From Steinernema hermaphroditum (Eukaryota; Nematoda; Chromadorea; Rhabditida; Steinernematidae): DNA of 64,000 nt. Position 1 is the first letter of the stretch, and each line of letters opens with the position of its first letter. Below are positions 45,902 through 56,176 of this stretch, one piece after another. A model generated the notes under the pieces. It was given only the letters and a program-made list of their open reading frames with translations, was not told the origin of the DNA and did not search any database. Location: positions 1,016,769 to 1,080,768 of the forward strand of contig CM059624.1 in NCBI GenBank assembly GCA_030435675.1, given 5' to 3'. A program made the position numbers and the translations under genes.

Positions 45902-47488
45902 ATGGCTTACGTTGATTCACGTAGGTGTATGATTTTCCGATAAAGCTGTATGAAAGAGATATTTAGATGGAAACGTGGTCAACGGTAGTCGACCGACAAT
46001 ATCCGGATTCTTTTCGAAGTTTATTACCGCTATTCTCTTCTTGTAAGTCGTCGAAGCATTTCCATTAAACGTGGCCACAGGAGCTTTCTAAAATTCTCGA
46101 GCTAAAAAAAGTGCTGCGGATCCATCCATTTCTTTTATACGTATATGTCATTATATATAACCGTGTACGCATGCACCTTCATTCCAGATAGTAAGACGGT
46201 GAATGGTTAAACCGGTTTTTTATTTGGTAAACGGGATGATGTCCCACTAAGAAGGCTGTTTAAGTAAGATTCGGTATTGTCTCATTAGATCAAACACGTT
46301 GTTTGTGACCTGACTAAATTCATATTCTGTATAGGTTCGTAGATTCTTTTTTGGTTTTTTGGCGCTTTGGCTATGTCGATTACACACCTTCTTGGTGTTC
46401 TCACGATGGCATCTAGTCAAAGATGACCACTGACAGCTTGGATTGCGAAATACTGAACTCGATAGGGTGGGTGAGCCGGTCAACTACCTTCACCAGGTCG
46501 GCATTTCTGTACAAGTTGTATCTGATGTTGAATAATGATCCCATGGAGAAATCACTTACACAACGTGTCCCACAAGTTCTGCAAGTTCCAAATTGACCGA
46601 GAACCCACTAAAATGTTGACCAAATTGCACGAAACTTTATGTGAACTATCAGAACAGTTTGAGAAATTAGAATATGAAAAGATGTGCCTGAAATGACCGC
46701 CCGATGCGGCGGTAGAATCCTAGAAGCGCTTTTAGAAGTTCTTGACAGTGGTCACACATGTCTTTAGATTCAATTGGTCCGATGCTTTTCGGAGCCTTCA
46801 GGGACTCCAAATTGGCGCATTTTGTAGAATGAACCTTGCTCCGTAGACCCTGAACCCTGTAGACAGAACATAAAACGCCTAAGTAGAGCATTCCAAAAAG
46901 ATCGCCTTTTACAACAATATATTATCGACACCTAATCGTAATTTAAAGCTGAAATAATGACCTTGACGTTTCAGACAGTTTCATGAATTTTTTTGCAAAT
47001 AATTAGCGTCTATAATATCTACATACATTCAGATTCATTGTTATAATATCGAGCGATTTAAAGAGGCAAAATTGTGAAATCTCGAAGGCTACCATGTTTA
47101 AGCCACGATGATGTTGATCTACGCATCTTTCTCTTCTATCGATAAAAGAACTAAAACATAAAATCCTAGTTTGGAACAATTCGTTGACACCTGCATTTCA
47201 GCTTCCAGTCACTTCTACGCCCATTCTTCAATGTGGCCAGTGACGAAGTGAACCACAGAAACCGCGGCCGAAATGGTGGCTCCTCTGGAGGCGGAGGCGG
47301 CGGTTGGCCTGGAAGTGGAGGTCCTGGAGGACCGGGCAACTACAGACCAGGTAACTCTACTGCTTCTCTCCGCATTTTCCATAACCGCTCCTTTAGGCGG
47401 CGACGGTGGATTTGGAAGACGTCCCATCGGTCGTCTCAATCGGAACAGCGGAATGTCGTGCACTCCTGTGGGCGGGTGAGGCAGGTAA
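45902..47488 (+). CDS. selenok: Selenoprotein K with in-frame UGA (Sec) codon
   Basis: Four exons (45902-45920, 45967-46042, 47202-47350, 47397-47488) join in phase. They read MAYVDSHGNVVNGSRPTISG, a membrane segment (FFSKFITAILFFFQSLL), a Gly/Arg-rich region (GRNGGSSGGGGGGWPGSG), then RRPIGRLNR and a final GG-UGA-GR-UAA. SelK proteins are small single-pass ER membrane proteins with this order of parts, and they end in GGUGR, where U is selenocysteine. They take part in ER-associated degradation and protein palmitoylation complexes. UGA is at 47477-47479 and the true stop at 47486-47488, giving 111 aa with Sec at 109. A standard gene caller would stop at UGA and lose the last three residues. 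The third exon is separated by an 1159-nt intron. A SECIS element is required but not confirmed. Confidence 0.92.
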
Positions 47489-47490
47489 AC

Positions 47491-47526
47491 GCAAAACGTG
47501 AGGATAACTGCGTCCCGACGTTTTGC
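47491..47526 (+). promoter_or_regulatory. Perfect 8-bp hairpin just after the SelK stop
   Basis: GCAAAACG pairs with CGTTTTGC around a 20-nt interior that begins TGAGG and ends CCCGA. The TGA/GA pair next to the stem resembles the non-Watson-Crick quartet of a SECIS element, and the interior contains an AA. The inner helix would have only about 3 bp instead of the usual 10 or more, so it does not meet the SECIS model as written. The real SECIS may lie further downstream in the 3' UTR. Confidence 0.35.
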
Positions 47527-48501
47527 ATATCCCCCTCAGCATAAGCGTGTGACGCTGCTTGGCTAAATCCGAGAGGACGCCTTGTGGCCGATTTCTTATG
47601 CGCCCCTCACCCCCCCCCTCCCCTTATTCTTCTATTACCTTTGTCACAAAGTCACTATATTGTCTGTATGCCTTGCCGTTCTTCACTGAAAAGCGTTAGA
47701 TAAATGCTCAAGTGTGGAGCTCATCGTCGCTGTAAAGGGTCTTTAACTATTCATCTAGAAATCTTCAAAGGAGTTCACGAAAACTGTTGAAGGTCGAAAA
47801 CTTCGGACGTCTACTGGTTCGATGGCTCGATTCTGTGACTGCCATCGACCTGCTAAACCTTGGTTACTTCGTGAGCGTTTCAGAAGGTATCCAGAAAGAC
47901 AGTTCTGTTTAGACCAGCACTGGTACCGTACTTCGATACTACACCATCGTTTACATCCCTTCACAGCAGCAATCGGTAAGGGGCATAAATCCATTTGAGG
48001 CATCCCCTTGGATTTCGGGCGTCCCCCGCTCGATTTCCTTTGGTTTTCAGGCCTGATGCGACCTGATTTCTAGTCACTCTCTTCTGTTAGCCACCAAAGA
48101 AATAGACATGTACTTAAACCTAAGCCAAGAGCCTAATATGAGCCTTGGTCTAGAACGTATACAAAGTGAATATAAGCTCCCTTTACTCGCTGCAACCTAA
48201 GATATCTAGGCATGCGTATAGAGGCTGAAAACGGGCGGGAGGTGCCTGAAATCCACTAGGGGACGCCTGAAACCCCAAAAAGGGGGAAGCAATTATGCTC
48301 AGGCAACTCCTTCAGGTACCATTCGATAGCAGCAAAAAGTGACTTCTCTAACATCAACCTTAAGCTTATCCGAAATTAACCCGAAGTTTCTATTAAATTG
48401 CCCATGAATTTAAAGTAAAGTAAAAAGAGAATTTATGCATGTGCTTTCACGTTAAGGGTGCCTTCATATGATGAATATGATCTCGTCGTTGTCCTCTTCC
48501 T
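47527..48501. other. SelK 3' region and inverted-repeat element
   Basis: The probable 3' UTR of SelK contains a C-run (about 47609-47617). Between about 47999 and 48285, CCCCTTGGATTTCGGGCGTCCCC-like sequence on the left faces GGGGACGCCTGAAACCCC and GGTGCCTGAAATCCAC on the right in inverse orientation, a MITE-like layout. No gene is seen. Confidence 0.45.
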
Positions 48502-51066
48502 TTAGATCCTTTCCCTGATAAAAGCGGCCACCAATCGGTAGGGCCTCGTCTCGAACTCAAGGTACTGCTCCTTCGGCACCTTGACTTGGTCGCCATCGAA
48601 GCGATTTAACAGAGCCACACAAACGATAGCCGCTGAAACATTTCGTCACATTTCACTGAGAAAAGGAGCCTTTACCTTTAGCATTGGCGCGGCTGATCAT
48701 AGCGGCGAAACAAGAGCTCTCCATCTCGAAGTTCCTCACATTGTACTCGTTGTAGAGCTTGTGGAGGAAGGTGAACTTCTCGTCAACGGTGTAATCACAG
48801 AAAGCCCCATCCAGGCGACTCTGACCCTCGTAAAAGTCGTCCGCGCACAGGGTGAGACCAGTGTCCACGGGGATGTCCAACTCTTTGCCGGTCTTGAGAA
48901 GTTCGTCCTTGAGGCCCTGGTCGAGTTTGGCCGGACGCTCAACCTGACAGATCGTCGTGAATCAGGCATTCCATCTCGGGCTTACCCTCTTTCCCATGAT
49001 GTACTGGACATGAGCCTCCAAGAGTTCTCCATTGATGGCTCCACTGGAGACGACCACAGTTCCCGGTGCGACTCCGATGCCGCCGCTTGTGCCCAGACGA
49101 ATATAGGCGACGTCGGTGGCGCCGGCGTAGTGAAGTAGCTTGATCGTTTCGACGAGCATGATGCTCAGCGAAGGCGCGCCCATGCCATGCTATAGAGAAG
49201 GTATGAGGCATAGGAAACGACTAACAAGGCTTACATTGACCCACAGAACCGGCCCGGTTTTGTACATGCAGAAGCGGTCGGACTTGCTGAGGTTCTCGGA
49301 GAGGGGAATCTTCGATTCGGCCGAGAAGAGCTTGGCGTACATGGCCAGGCGAGATGCACATCCGCCAGTGCAGACAAACTAGAAATAACATGCCATTACA
49401 TTACAGAAAACGTAGTATCCCGATTCAAACAAATTTTGAGACCCCCAACTACAGTAGCTTGCAGATCCTGGCGACGTCCAACAACTACAAGTCACATTAA
49501 CACATCAAGATGTGAAGCTAGAGTTACAATGGAAGATAGAAAATTTGTGAAATTTGTAAGTTTCTTTTGGCATTTTTGCGTCTATCTTTTCCTTATCTCT
49601 TTTCGATAACTTTATGTTCATGATGCTTGCCTAATAGAATGCGAAAGTCAAGTAAGAAGCCCTCAAAGCTGTCCTTGCTAGATTATGTTAAAAGCTCAAC
49701 TGTTCATGTGCACGTGTGGCGTCAGTTTTTTAGAGAAATAATCAAGTCTTAGACGGTATATTGTTGAGACGTTTCTTTACTACCAACTAGAGATGGAATA
49801 CCACACGCAACGGCTGGAACATACATGGCCAGAATAAACACGGATATCGTTTGCCTAATTTGCTTCGCCAGTGCGCATAGAGTAGTTAAATAATTAATCT
49901 ACACTTTCGTTACCGGATACCGCAACTTTCAATTCAAAAATTGAGAGAAAATCCAACGGCTGACTCCAACCGGCTGGGCCAACCGGTTGGAGCCAGCCGT
50001 TGGATTTTCTTCCGATTTTTGCATCCAAAGTTTCGAAATCTGAATTCGAAAGTGTAGATCAATTATTTAACTACTCTATGCACACTGGCGAAGCAAATTT
50101 AGCCACCGATATTCGTGCGTATTCTGTCCATGTATGCTCCAGCCGTTGCGTGTGGCATTCCATCTCTGCTACCAACTGTGCCTTATTTTCTAGTTCCCAG
50201 TTCTTTGAGACACCATCTCATTTGTTTCTCTATCAAGAGGGCAACAACAGCGGACTTTGCTCGGAGGTTGAAGATATAACCTCGTTTAACACGCAAATGT
50301 TCCAGTTTTGAACTTTTCCTATTTCTTTGACAACACATTTATATGTATGTCATATAAACAGATCATTCTATTGTGTCGTGTCAGGGCAGCGAAACTCATA
50401 AATAAGTGCTCTTATTATCTGTTTGCTCCTTGAGAACGCTTTTAGAGAACGAAGTGTTGATAAGATCTTGAAATTTTTAGGAAGTGATAACCAAAAAGTG
50501 TTCAAAATTCCAAGACTCCTGGGCAGAGAAACAAACGCAGAATTGTGACCATTTATCCCTCTCCCTGCCGCTTCAACCTTCGAGCAAACTAATGGAACTA
50601 CTGTACGAGTGGACCCGGTTCTAAATCGAAACAATCCGGTATCAGACAGAAGGTCCTGCGTTCTGATCAGGGCTGTGTGAAACTTTAATTCGAAACTCGA
50701 AAGACGAGGTCAAAAACGTCTTCTTTTCCCCCGACCTATCAAGTTTAAATTTTACAAAAATTTCTACAACGAATTATTAAGTTTTCCTTTTAACCTATCT
50801 TTAAAATATAGCCTAAAAAATATTGGAGTTTTGAGAACGGGTGACTCTGGCTCAGTTAGCATATCTTTGCCGTCTTAATTTTCCCAAAAAGATGAACATT
50901 CCACAGCTCTGGCCCGCCATCTAATACTCACCTTTACATCGCCAAACACTTTAGGGATGTCGGTAGTAGCACGCGAAATTCCAAAATGGTACAAGTGGTC
51001 ATCGCCGTTCTTGGCAAGGTGAGGGTTATGGCACTGAATGGCGTTGTCGATTCCGTTGGAAGTCAT
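48502..51066 (-). CDS. upp: Uridine phosphorylase
   Basis: Five exons (51066-50932, 49378-49235, 49189-48986, 48943-48676, 48632-48502) join in phase to encode 293 aa; human UPP1 is 310. The enzyme cleaves uridine with phosphate to uracil and ribose-1-phosphate in pyrimidine salvage. Signature stretches are in order: NPHLAKNGDDHLYHFGI, FGDVKFVCTGG, YKTGPVLWVNHGMGAPSLSI, AYIRLGTSGGIGVAPGTVVV, LCADDFYEGQSRLDGAFC, RNFEMESSCFAAM and VCVALLNRFDGDQV. The phosphate-binding RxGTSGG loop and the substrate-site EMES are intact. A TTGTAG acceptor one base before the ATG suggests trans-splicing or a 5' UTR intron. Intron 1 (1.55 kb) contains a palindromic MITE. Confidence 0.96.
49780..50177. mobile_element. 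Palindromic MITE with 9-bp target-site duplication
   Basis: The element (49789-50168, 380 bp) is one long inverted repeat. GAGATGGAATACCACACGCA at the left faces its near-perfect complement at the right, and arms of about 180 nt continue to a centre near 49980 (CCAACCGG.TGGGCCAACCGGTTGG). CTACCAACT flanks both sides (49780-49788 and 50169-50177), a 9-bp target-site duplication. There is no coding potential. A 9-bp duplication and long inverted arms are typical of Mutator-like (MULE) non-autonomous elements. It lies in intron 1 of uridine phosphorylase. Confidence 0.88.
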
Positions 51067-51829
51067 TCTACAATGGGTGATATGCAGGGAGAACACTTTT
51101 CATCTGGCGGTTACAAAAGAGAAACACTTGGAGGTGGCCCTATCACGCGGCGCCACGATATGACTTGCGATAAGAGAGCAAACACGCGACAAGGCTACGC
51201 ACGATGACAAAGGAAACGGAATGTTACAGAAACTGCAAAAGAGAGACGTTACAAAAGTGCCTGACTGATAAGGGTCGGCTACAGCTGTAGTCGGCAAGAT
51301 AGATGTTAAACATCTGCCTCTTCCAGTCAGTCAAAAGAGCAGACGGGTATCGGTTTGTGACTAAAGTACATAGCCCTGGCCCAGAAATCCAATCTACATA
51401 CACCACTCACTTGTTCCCAATCCATAGAATAGCTCAGGGACTAGACAACATACTAAGCAACGCCAGAGATCACAAGATGGTGAGAGCTAAGAATCAAGGT
51501 CACGTGCGCGTCTGCCGCAAGAAGACGAAGAATAAAGCGAAAGTGCAAACGGTGTGGCCGTGGCTCCGCCACACGCTGACTAAGCAGAGGGTGCGGCGCC
51601 GTTTGATTTATGTGGGCGCCCTGGCGAGACAGAAAGCGTTAGTCAACAGCTGAAGGTCAAAAGTTACGGTCGATCATAATAGATAGTACTTGTTGTTGTG
51701 GCCACAAAAGTTTATGGAGGTTGAAATAGTGGTGAAATATGCTTATTTGTACATATTTCTTAGGATTTGTACATGGCTTTGTTGGTGGGGATGGGGCGTC
51801 ACCACTTGCAGTCACTCTTCCTAAAGTTT
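51067..51829. other. Intergenic, no gene supported
   Basis: A plus-strand frame 51303-51653 has a very basic end (VRAKNQGHVRVCRKKTKNKA) but no domain. I do not call it a gene. Confidence 0.4.
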
Positions 51830-52500
51830 GATGCATTCCTAGTTATTAGTTCTTCAGTGCTTTTATTCAAAATTTCAAAGATATCACTTAATATTGAAAG
51901 GCGACCGGTCATACATCATGTACAGTTGTTGCCCACATCTTCCCATAACCTTGGCAGTTTTCTTCCGATTCCGAAAGAGCCGATTTCTTTTATTTCCTCA
52001 TGAGCCTTCAATTGAGGAATTCACATTAAGCATTTGAGATTGGGGATTTGAGGAAAATCCTCAATTCAGATGGTATTACGAAACTTCCATCATCAAGGAA
52101 CACTCATTTAGACAAAACATGCCTTCGACAAAACCGTACTACCAGTGATTTTTCAGAATAGACCCGTTTAGCTCGCATGTCATAATACCGAATTATCCAA
52201 AGGAGTCGAACACATTACAGGGGGCACTCTTTTAGGGCACATTTTTTTCTCGAATTTCCAATTCGAAACTTCAGCTGTATGACTTAATATTGACAGGCTT
52301 AGGTTCTGCAGCATATACTATTTAGCCCACATCTACATCCAGCCTTCTAAAGTAAGGTCCGATTTCCTCAATTACCTCATGAAACTGCATTGAAAAAGTC
52401 AAGAAAAGAAGTTGACATTGAGCAATTCAGGAAAATCTTCAACTCAGATGGTTTCACGAAACCGCCATCATTAAGGACCAGCCCTTTAGGCCTAGGCAGT
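51830..52500 (+). repeat. Diverged tandem duplication
   Basis: Blocks at 51885-52115 recur at 52275-52490: ACTTAATATTGA.AGGC, GCCCACATCT.C, CCGATTTC.T..ATT.CCTCATGA, AGGAAAATC.TCAA, CTCAGATGGT.T.ACGAAAC and CCATCAT.AAGGA. The copies differ by many substitutions and indels. No coding content. Confidence 0.7.
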
Positions 52501-53369
52501 ACAGGGCGATCCATAAATACGTTCACGTTCAAAGATTATTATTTTTTGGTGCTTTTTCTTCTGTAACAGTATCTATGGATCTGTGCATTACAGCGAGCAC
52601 CAGACCACTTTTTTCTCAAATTTTCGAACCGATCGGATCGGCTAGGTAGGTGTGTTCAAGAGACTTTCAGCCTTTTCTCTGTTCGTCTGCGTTGTGTCGC
52701 AGCGGTGAGGAGAGACGGTAGCATTCGCTTTTGATGGGATATAAATGGTGTTGGGAGATCAGGTTCAACGGATGAGTCAGCTGCTCGACCGGTTGAACGC
52801 CTTATACATATATACGACTGAGACGATTCCCATCTCTGATCTCTGATAGCTACACTTTTTCTTCACAAACTACAACATGGTTTTGTATTTCGTCGTAAAG
52901 TGATTTTTCGAATGTTTGATCAATTACTCGGCAATTCCTGAAATAGACGAATGATCGAATGATCATTGGGTCAAAACCGGTTCGTAAAGGTTTGTGATAG
53001 CGGTCATTGCCGGTCATCGCCAGAATCTTTTGAACTGGTTTGTAGACTTATTTAATCACACATAAGTAGCGACAACCCGTTCGGGAATCCGGTACCACAA
53101 GATCTCGATACGATTATATGTATCACGGCTGGAACCCGAGACGCCAACTGAGCCGGAGCCGAGTTAGAACAATTTTTCTCTGCTCGTCTTCGCTCCTACA
53201 GCAAACTGTCCAAATCTTGAATTCTAAATACCCAAGCACTCAACCTTGGTCTCGACACGATTATACACCACTTCCACAGCTTATCTTCTCACCTTTCTGT
53301 TTACACTATCTGTGTCTCTATCTCATGCACTGTCCAAACGAGAATTGTCATCCGGGTCGTCGGCCGACA
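52501..53369. other. Intergenic, no gene recognised
   Basis: It begins with TACAGGGCGATCCATAAATA near 52499, similar to TACAGGGTGTTCCATAAGTA in the Skp1 intron, a mariner-like end motif. The open frame of the next gene runs upstream to 53118 but is unlikely to be translated there. Confidence 0.45.
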
Positions 53370-54230
53370 ATGGATACGGTACCGTCGATCTTCTGCAAAA
53401 ATGTCATCGCACTTCTTGCCATACAAGCTACCGTCCCCCTCTTCAAGATTGAGCATACGGTGTGGGCTACTCTAGCGAGAGAAATGGCAAAAAGAGGGGA
53501 GCGGTTCCTTGTCAATCAATACGTGTACTACGACGATCAGCGAGCGGTTTTGGACAATTTTTTCTATAAAGGCTGTTCATTGATCAACCTGGACAAAATC
53601 AAACATACCAGATGTAGCTTTCGCTATGTTGGGAAGGTGAGCGAACTGTTTGCAGACAACTTTTCGCAAGAAGATTTGGATTCTATGTGGAGAAGTCGTC
53701 AAGATATCGCGAAGGCGTTCAGTGTCAAGTGGGTGGAAGTACTGTTGATGAAGGATGTGCGCCATTTTGACAATCATTTTGCGAACTTCTGGCCGTATTA
53801 CGTGTGCAAGCTTCAGGTTGAGCTTTGCTATTTCAACACAGATTCCGAATTTCCCACATGGCTGAAGCGGATGCTCCAAACAAACCACCTCGAAAGTGTT
53901 GAAATACGATCGAATTTTTTGGATACTGATATGTTGAACATTGAAGAGGATATCTACAACGCTGTAGTACGGGATGATGGCTCGCTTTCGGAGGTGAAAA
54001 TGTTCAACAACTTCAATATTTACAACGTTACAATGACGCTCCTCCAGAAGATCCTGGATTTTTGGCGCAGTTCAGATGAAGGATTCGGAAGAAAGATTTT
54101 TTTCGGTGTGGATCCTACGGATTCGGTCGCTTATCGGCGGGCGCTGTTTAATGGCCATAACGATCTGTTTCACGAATCTGGATGTGGGTATGCGACGTGG
54201 AAAGAAGGTGTCATATTTCGTCCCTTTTAA
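53370..54230 (+). CDS. Intronless nematode gene, F-box-associated style
   Basis: 286 aa in one exon. The start MDTVPSIFCKNVIALL resembles the short MDxVPxxF N-terminus of large nematode-specific F-box-associated families. The rest is a mixed alpha/beta sequence with aromatic-rich segments (FLVNQYVYYDDQRAVLDNFF, VEVLLMKDVRHFDNHFANFW, EFPTWLKRMLQTNHLESVEI) and a C-terminal YATWKEGVIFRPF. I cannot see a full F-box, so this is placement by style, not proof. If correct, the protein would select substrates for an SCF ligase using a Skp1-related adaptor such as the one at 33.7 kb. The frame is open 84 codons further upstream, but the ATG at 53370 gives the family-like start. Confidence 0.7.
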   Translation: MDTVPSIFCKNVIALLAIQATVPLFKIEHTVWATLAREMAKRGERFLVNQYVYYDDQRAVLDNFFYKGCSLINLDKIKHTRCSFRYVGKVSELFADNFSQEDLDSMWRSRQDIAKAFSVKWVEVLLMKDVRHFDNHFANFWPYYVCKLQVELCYFNTDSEFPTWLKRMLQTNHLESVEIRSNFLDTDMLNIEEDIYNAVVRDDGSLSEVKMFNNFNIYNVTMTLLQKILDFWRSSDEGFGRKIFFGVDPTDSVAYRRALFNGHNDLFHESGCGYATWKEGVIFRPF

Positions 54231-55172
54231 GCAAGTTGTAGTTGAATTTAATTTGTGTGTAAATTCAGTTCTTTGAGTCGGTTTATTAAACTGAGATGAT
54301 AAATATATGTTCAGATGAAATACGGAAGGAATAAGAGATTCCATTCTGGTTCGACAGCCAAGTCTACAACAGACGTTAAGCTTTGTCAGTAGACTACTCA
54401 TAAGTATGCTGACTCAGTGAACAACAGAACAAAAAACATCATTTTGGCTAATTTTTCTACCACTTACGGCGTTGTAGAACTTTTATGGCACGCTGGATGT
54501 TGTGCCGAATAGAGCAGTTGCCCGTTTTTTGCGTCTGTTTAAAGCCGATAACTACCTTCATACATTGGGAAGCTGATGGAAAACGTAGGAATGAAACGGG
54601 GATTCGAACCCTTGACCTCCAACAAACGTGGTAGGCAGATGCGATACCCGCTACGCTGTGTACGCAGATACCGCAAGGGCGTCGTACTCATATATACTTC
54701 GGCTTACATAATTTTAAACCTTTTTTTCTCGCCTGTGTTTCCACGAGGGCGCCGAGTTATTTTGCACATTTTATATACACTCGCCTCGGCTTACCATTTG
54801 CCCCTTGTTCCAATCTTAACATGTTTGACCTTTTCTTTGTGCCTAGAGGGCGCGAAATCGCGCGCAGTCGTGCTCATTATTATGAACAACCTTGAGATTA
54901 AAGTAGATGTTTGACATGAAAGATTTTCTTCACACTCTATGCCTGTTCGCTAATTTGTGCACTTAATGGGACGACATGTTGTGGAAGATACCCATGCAAG
55001 CATCTAGTTTGTCTATTCTGCGGACTAAGCGAATCCGATTTCAGACTTGCACTGATCTTTCCTGGACACCAAAAACTATGTGTCTAGTCACTACGCTCGC
55101 CTCCATCTCACTTCCTCTCCTTTTGAACCCGAGAAGCGGTCGTTTGCTCCCGTTCGTCTCCGGCTCGAAACC
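54231..55172. other. Spacer with a tRNA-like pseudogene and a conserved upstream block
   Basis: At about 54596-54665 (minus strand) a tRNA-like stretch contains CAAGGGTTCGAATCCCC and an anticodon-like CTGCCTA, with a long spacer between the arms. Its translated plus-strand frame reads GFEPLTSN, a familiar artefact of tRNA antisense. The stretch 55010-55172 (CTTTCCTGGAC, GTCACTACGC, GTTCGTCTCCGGCTCGAAACC) is conserved upstream of the inverted paralogue at 63.2 kb, so it probably contains promoter or 5' UTR elements. Confidence 0.5.
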
Positions 55173-56018
55173 ATGTCCGTCGCTTCTCAGATGAATGGAG
55201 TGCAGGAATTCAAGAGAAATGAAGTGCACACAGGTAAGCTCACATTTCATAAAATATCACACCTGTTTTATTTCAGATGTAGCACGCTCTTCTCCTACTC
55301 AAGGACCTATCGTTCGGGAATCCCAGCGTGATGACACGGGTAATTCTTCATATCTCATATCCGATCTCCCTTTTCATTTCAGATGGCTTGGGAACCGCCA
55401 GTGCAGCAACAACTTTAGGTGTTCAGACCTATGTAAGTGATTTTCCGATCGTTCTGTTTTAACTTTTTGCTTCAGACTCTAACGAAGATCATCGCTGCCA
55501 TCAGTGCGATCATCTCCTTTTTCTGTTTGGCGGAAGCCTTTGTCCTTTGGAGTTTACCCGTTCCGTACTTCTTCAGTATAACGGCTAATGTCACCGTTAT
55601 CGTCTCCGCGCTTCTTTTCTTCTTTGGATTCCGGAAAGGAATTCCTCTGCCTGTCAAATTCTTCTTCTGGGGATGCGTCAGTATATAATGTTGCTGACTG
55701 TTTCGTGAACTCGTGGTTTCAGGGATTCCAAAGCATAGCTCGCTTGCTTGTCGCCGGCTGGCTCGGGATTGTTGCGATCTTAGGCGTCGGAAACAGCGCT
55801 AAACTCATGCAGATGGCAAATGTTACAGGCGGTGTTATTAATGGTGAATTATTAATTGTACTGTGTTCGATTATCTATATATATTCTCTTTAGGTTTGCT
55901 GCAAATCTTCATGTCTATTGCAATCGTCAACGTCGTTCTCTCCGTCGCCTTCGCTTTCTTCACATGGATTGCTTTTCGCTTCAACAAGCAATTCCAGATG
56001 TATGGTGTCAATCGTTAA
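55173..56018 (+). CDS. Four-TM small membrane protein, family copy 1
   Basis: Six exons (55173-55233, 55277-55339, 55383-55432, 55476-55676, 55723-55843, 55894-56018) encode 206 aa, with introns of 43-50 nt. A polar N-terminus (MSVASQMNGVQEFKRNEV, GPIVRESQRDD) leads to four hydrophobic segments: TKIIAAISAIISFFCLAEAF, a second around FSITANVTVIVSALLFFFGF, a third around RLLVAGWLGIVAILG, and a fourth FMSIAIVNVVLSVAFAFFTW. The pattern LTxI.AxIS.I.....xE, GC at the exon 4 end and SIAIVN...W in exon 6 recurs in copies at 56177-57028 and 62386-63248 with the same intron positions. I do not recognise the family outside this window. The topology suggests a small integral membrane protein with both ends inside. 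Confidence 0.85.
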
Positions 56019-56176
56019 ACTTTTTTTTAAATAAAATAAGCCCAGTGATTTCGTTCGGTTTGTTGCTAGAACGCAGAATGATCCTGTGCAGTAACAGACA
56101 GTCCAACCGCTTTTCTATTCAGTTCCTTCCCTTTGGAGCTGCTGAGCGGTCGTCCCTTTAACTCCAAATCGAATCG

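Noticed and set aside
48581..49138. 185-codon plus-strand frame
   Set aside because: It is the antisense shadow of the uridine phosphorylase exons.
51303..51653. Very basic 116-codon plus-strand frame
   Set aside because: No domain and no promoter or splice context; the basic run alone is not evidence of a gene.
53118..53369. Upstream 84-codon extension of the F-box-style gene
   Set aside because: Composition is unlike the downstream protein, and the family-like start MDTVPS begins at 53370. More likely 5' UTR or chance.
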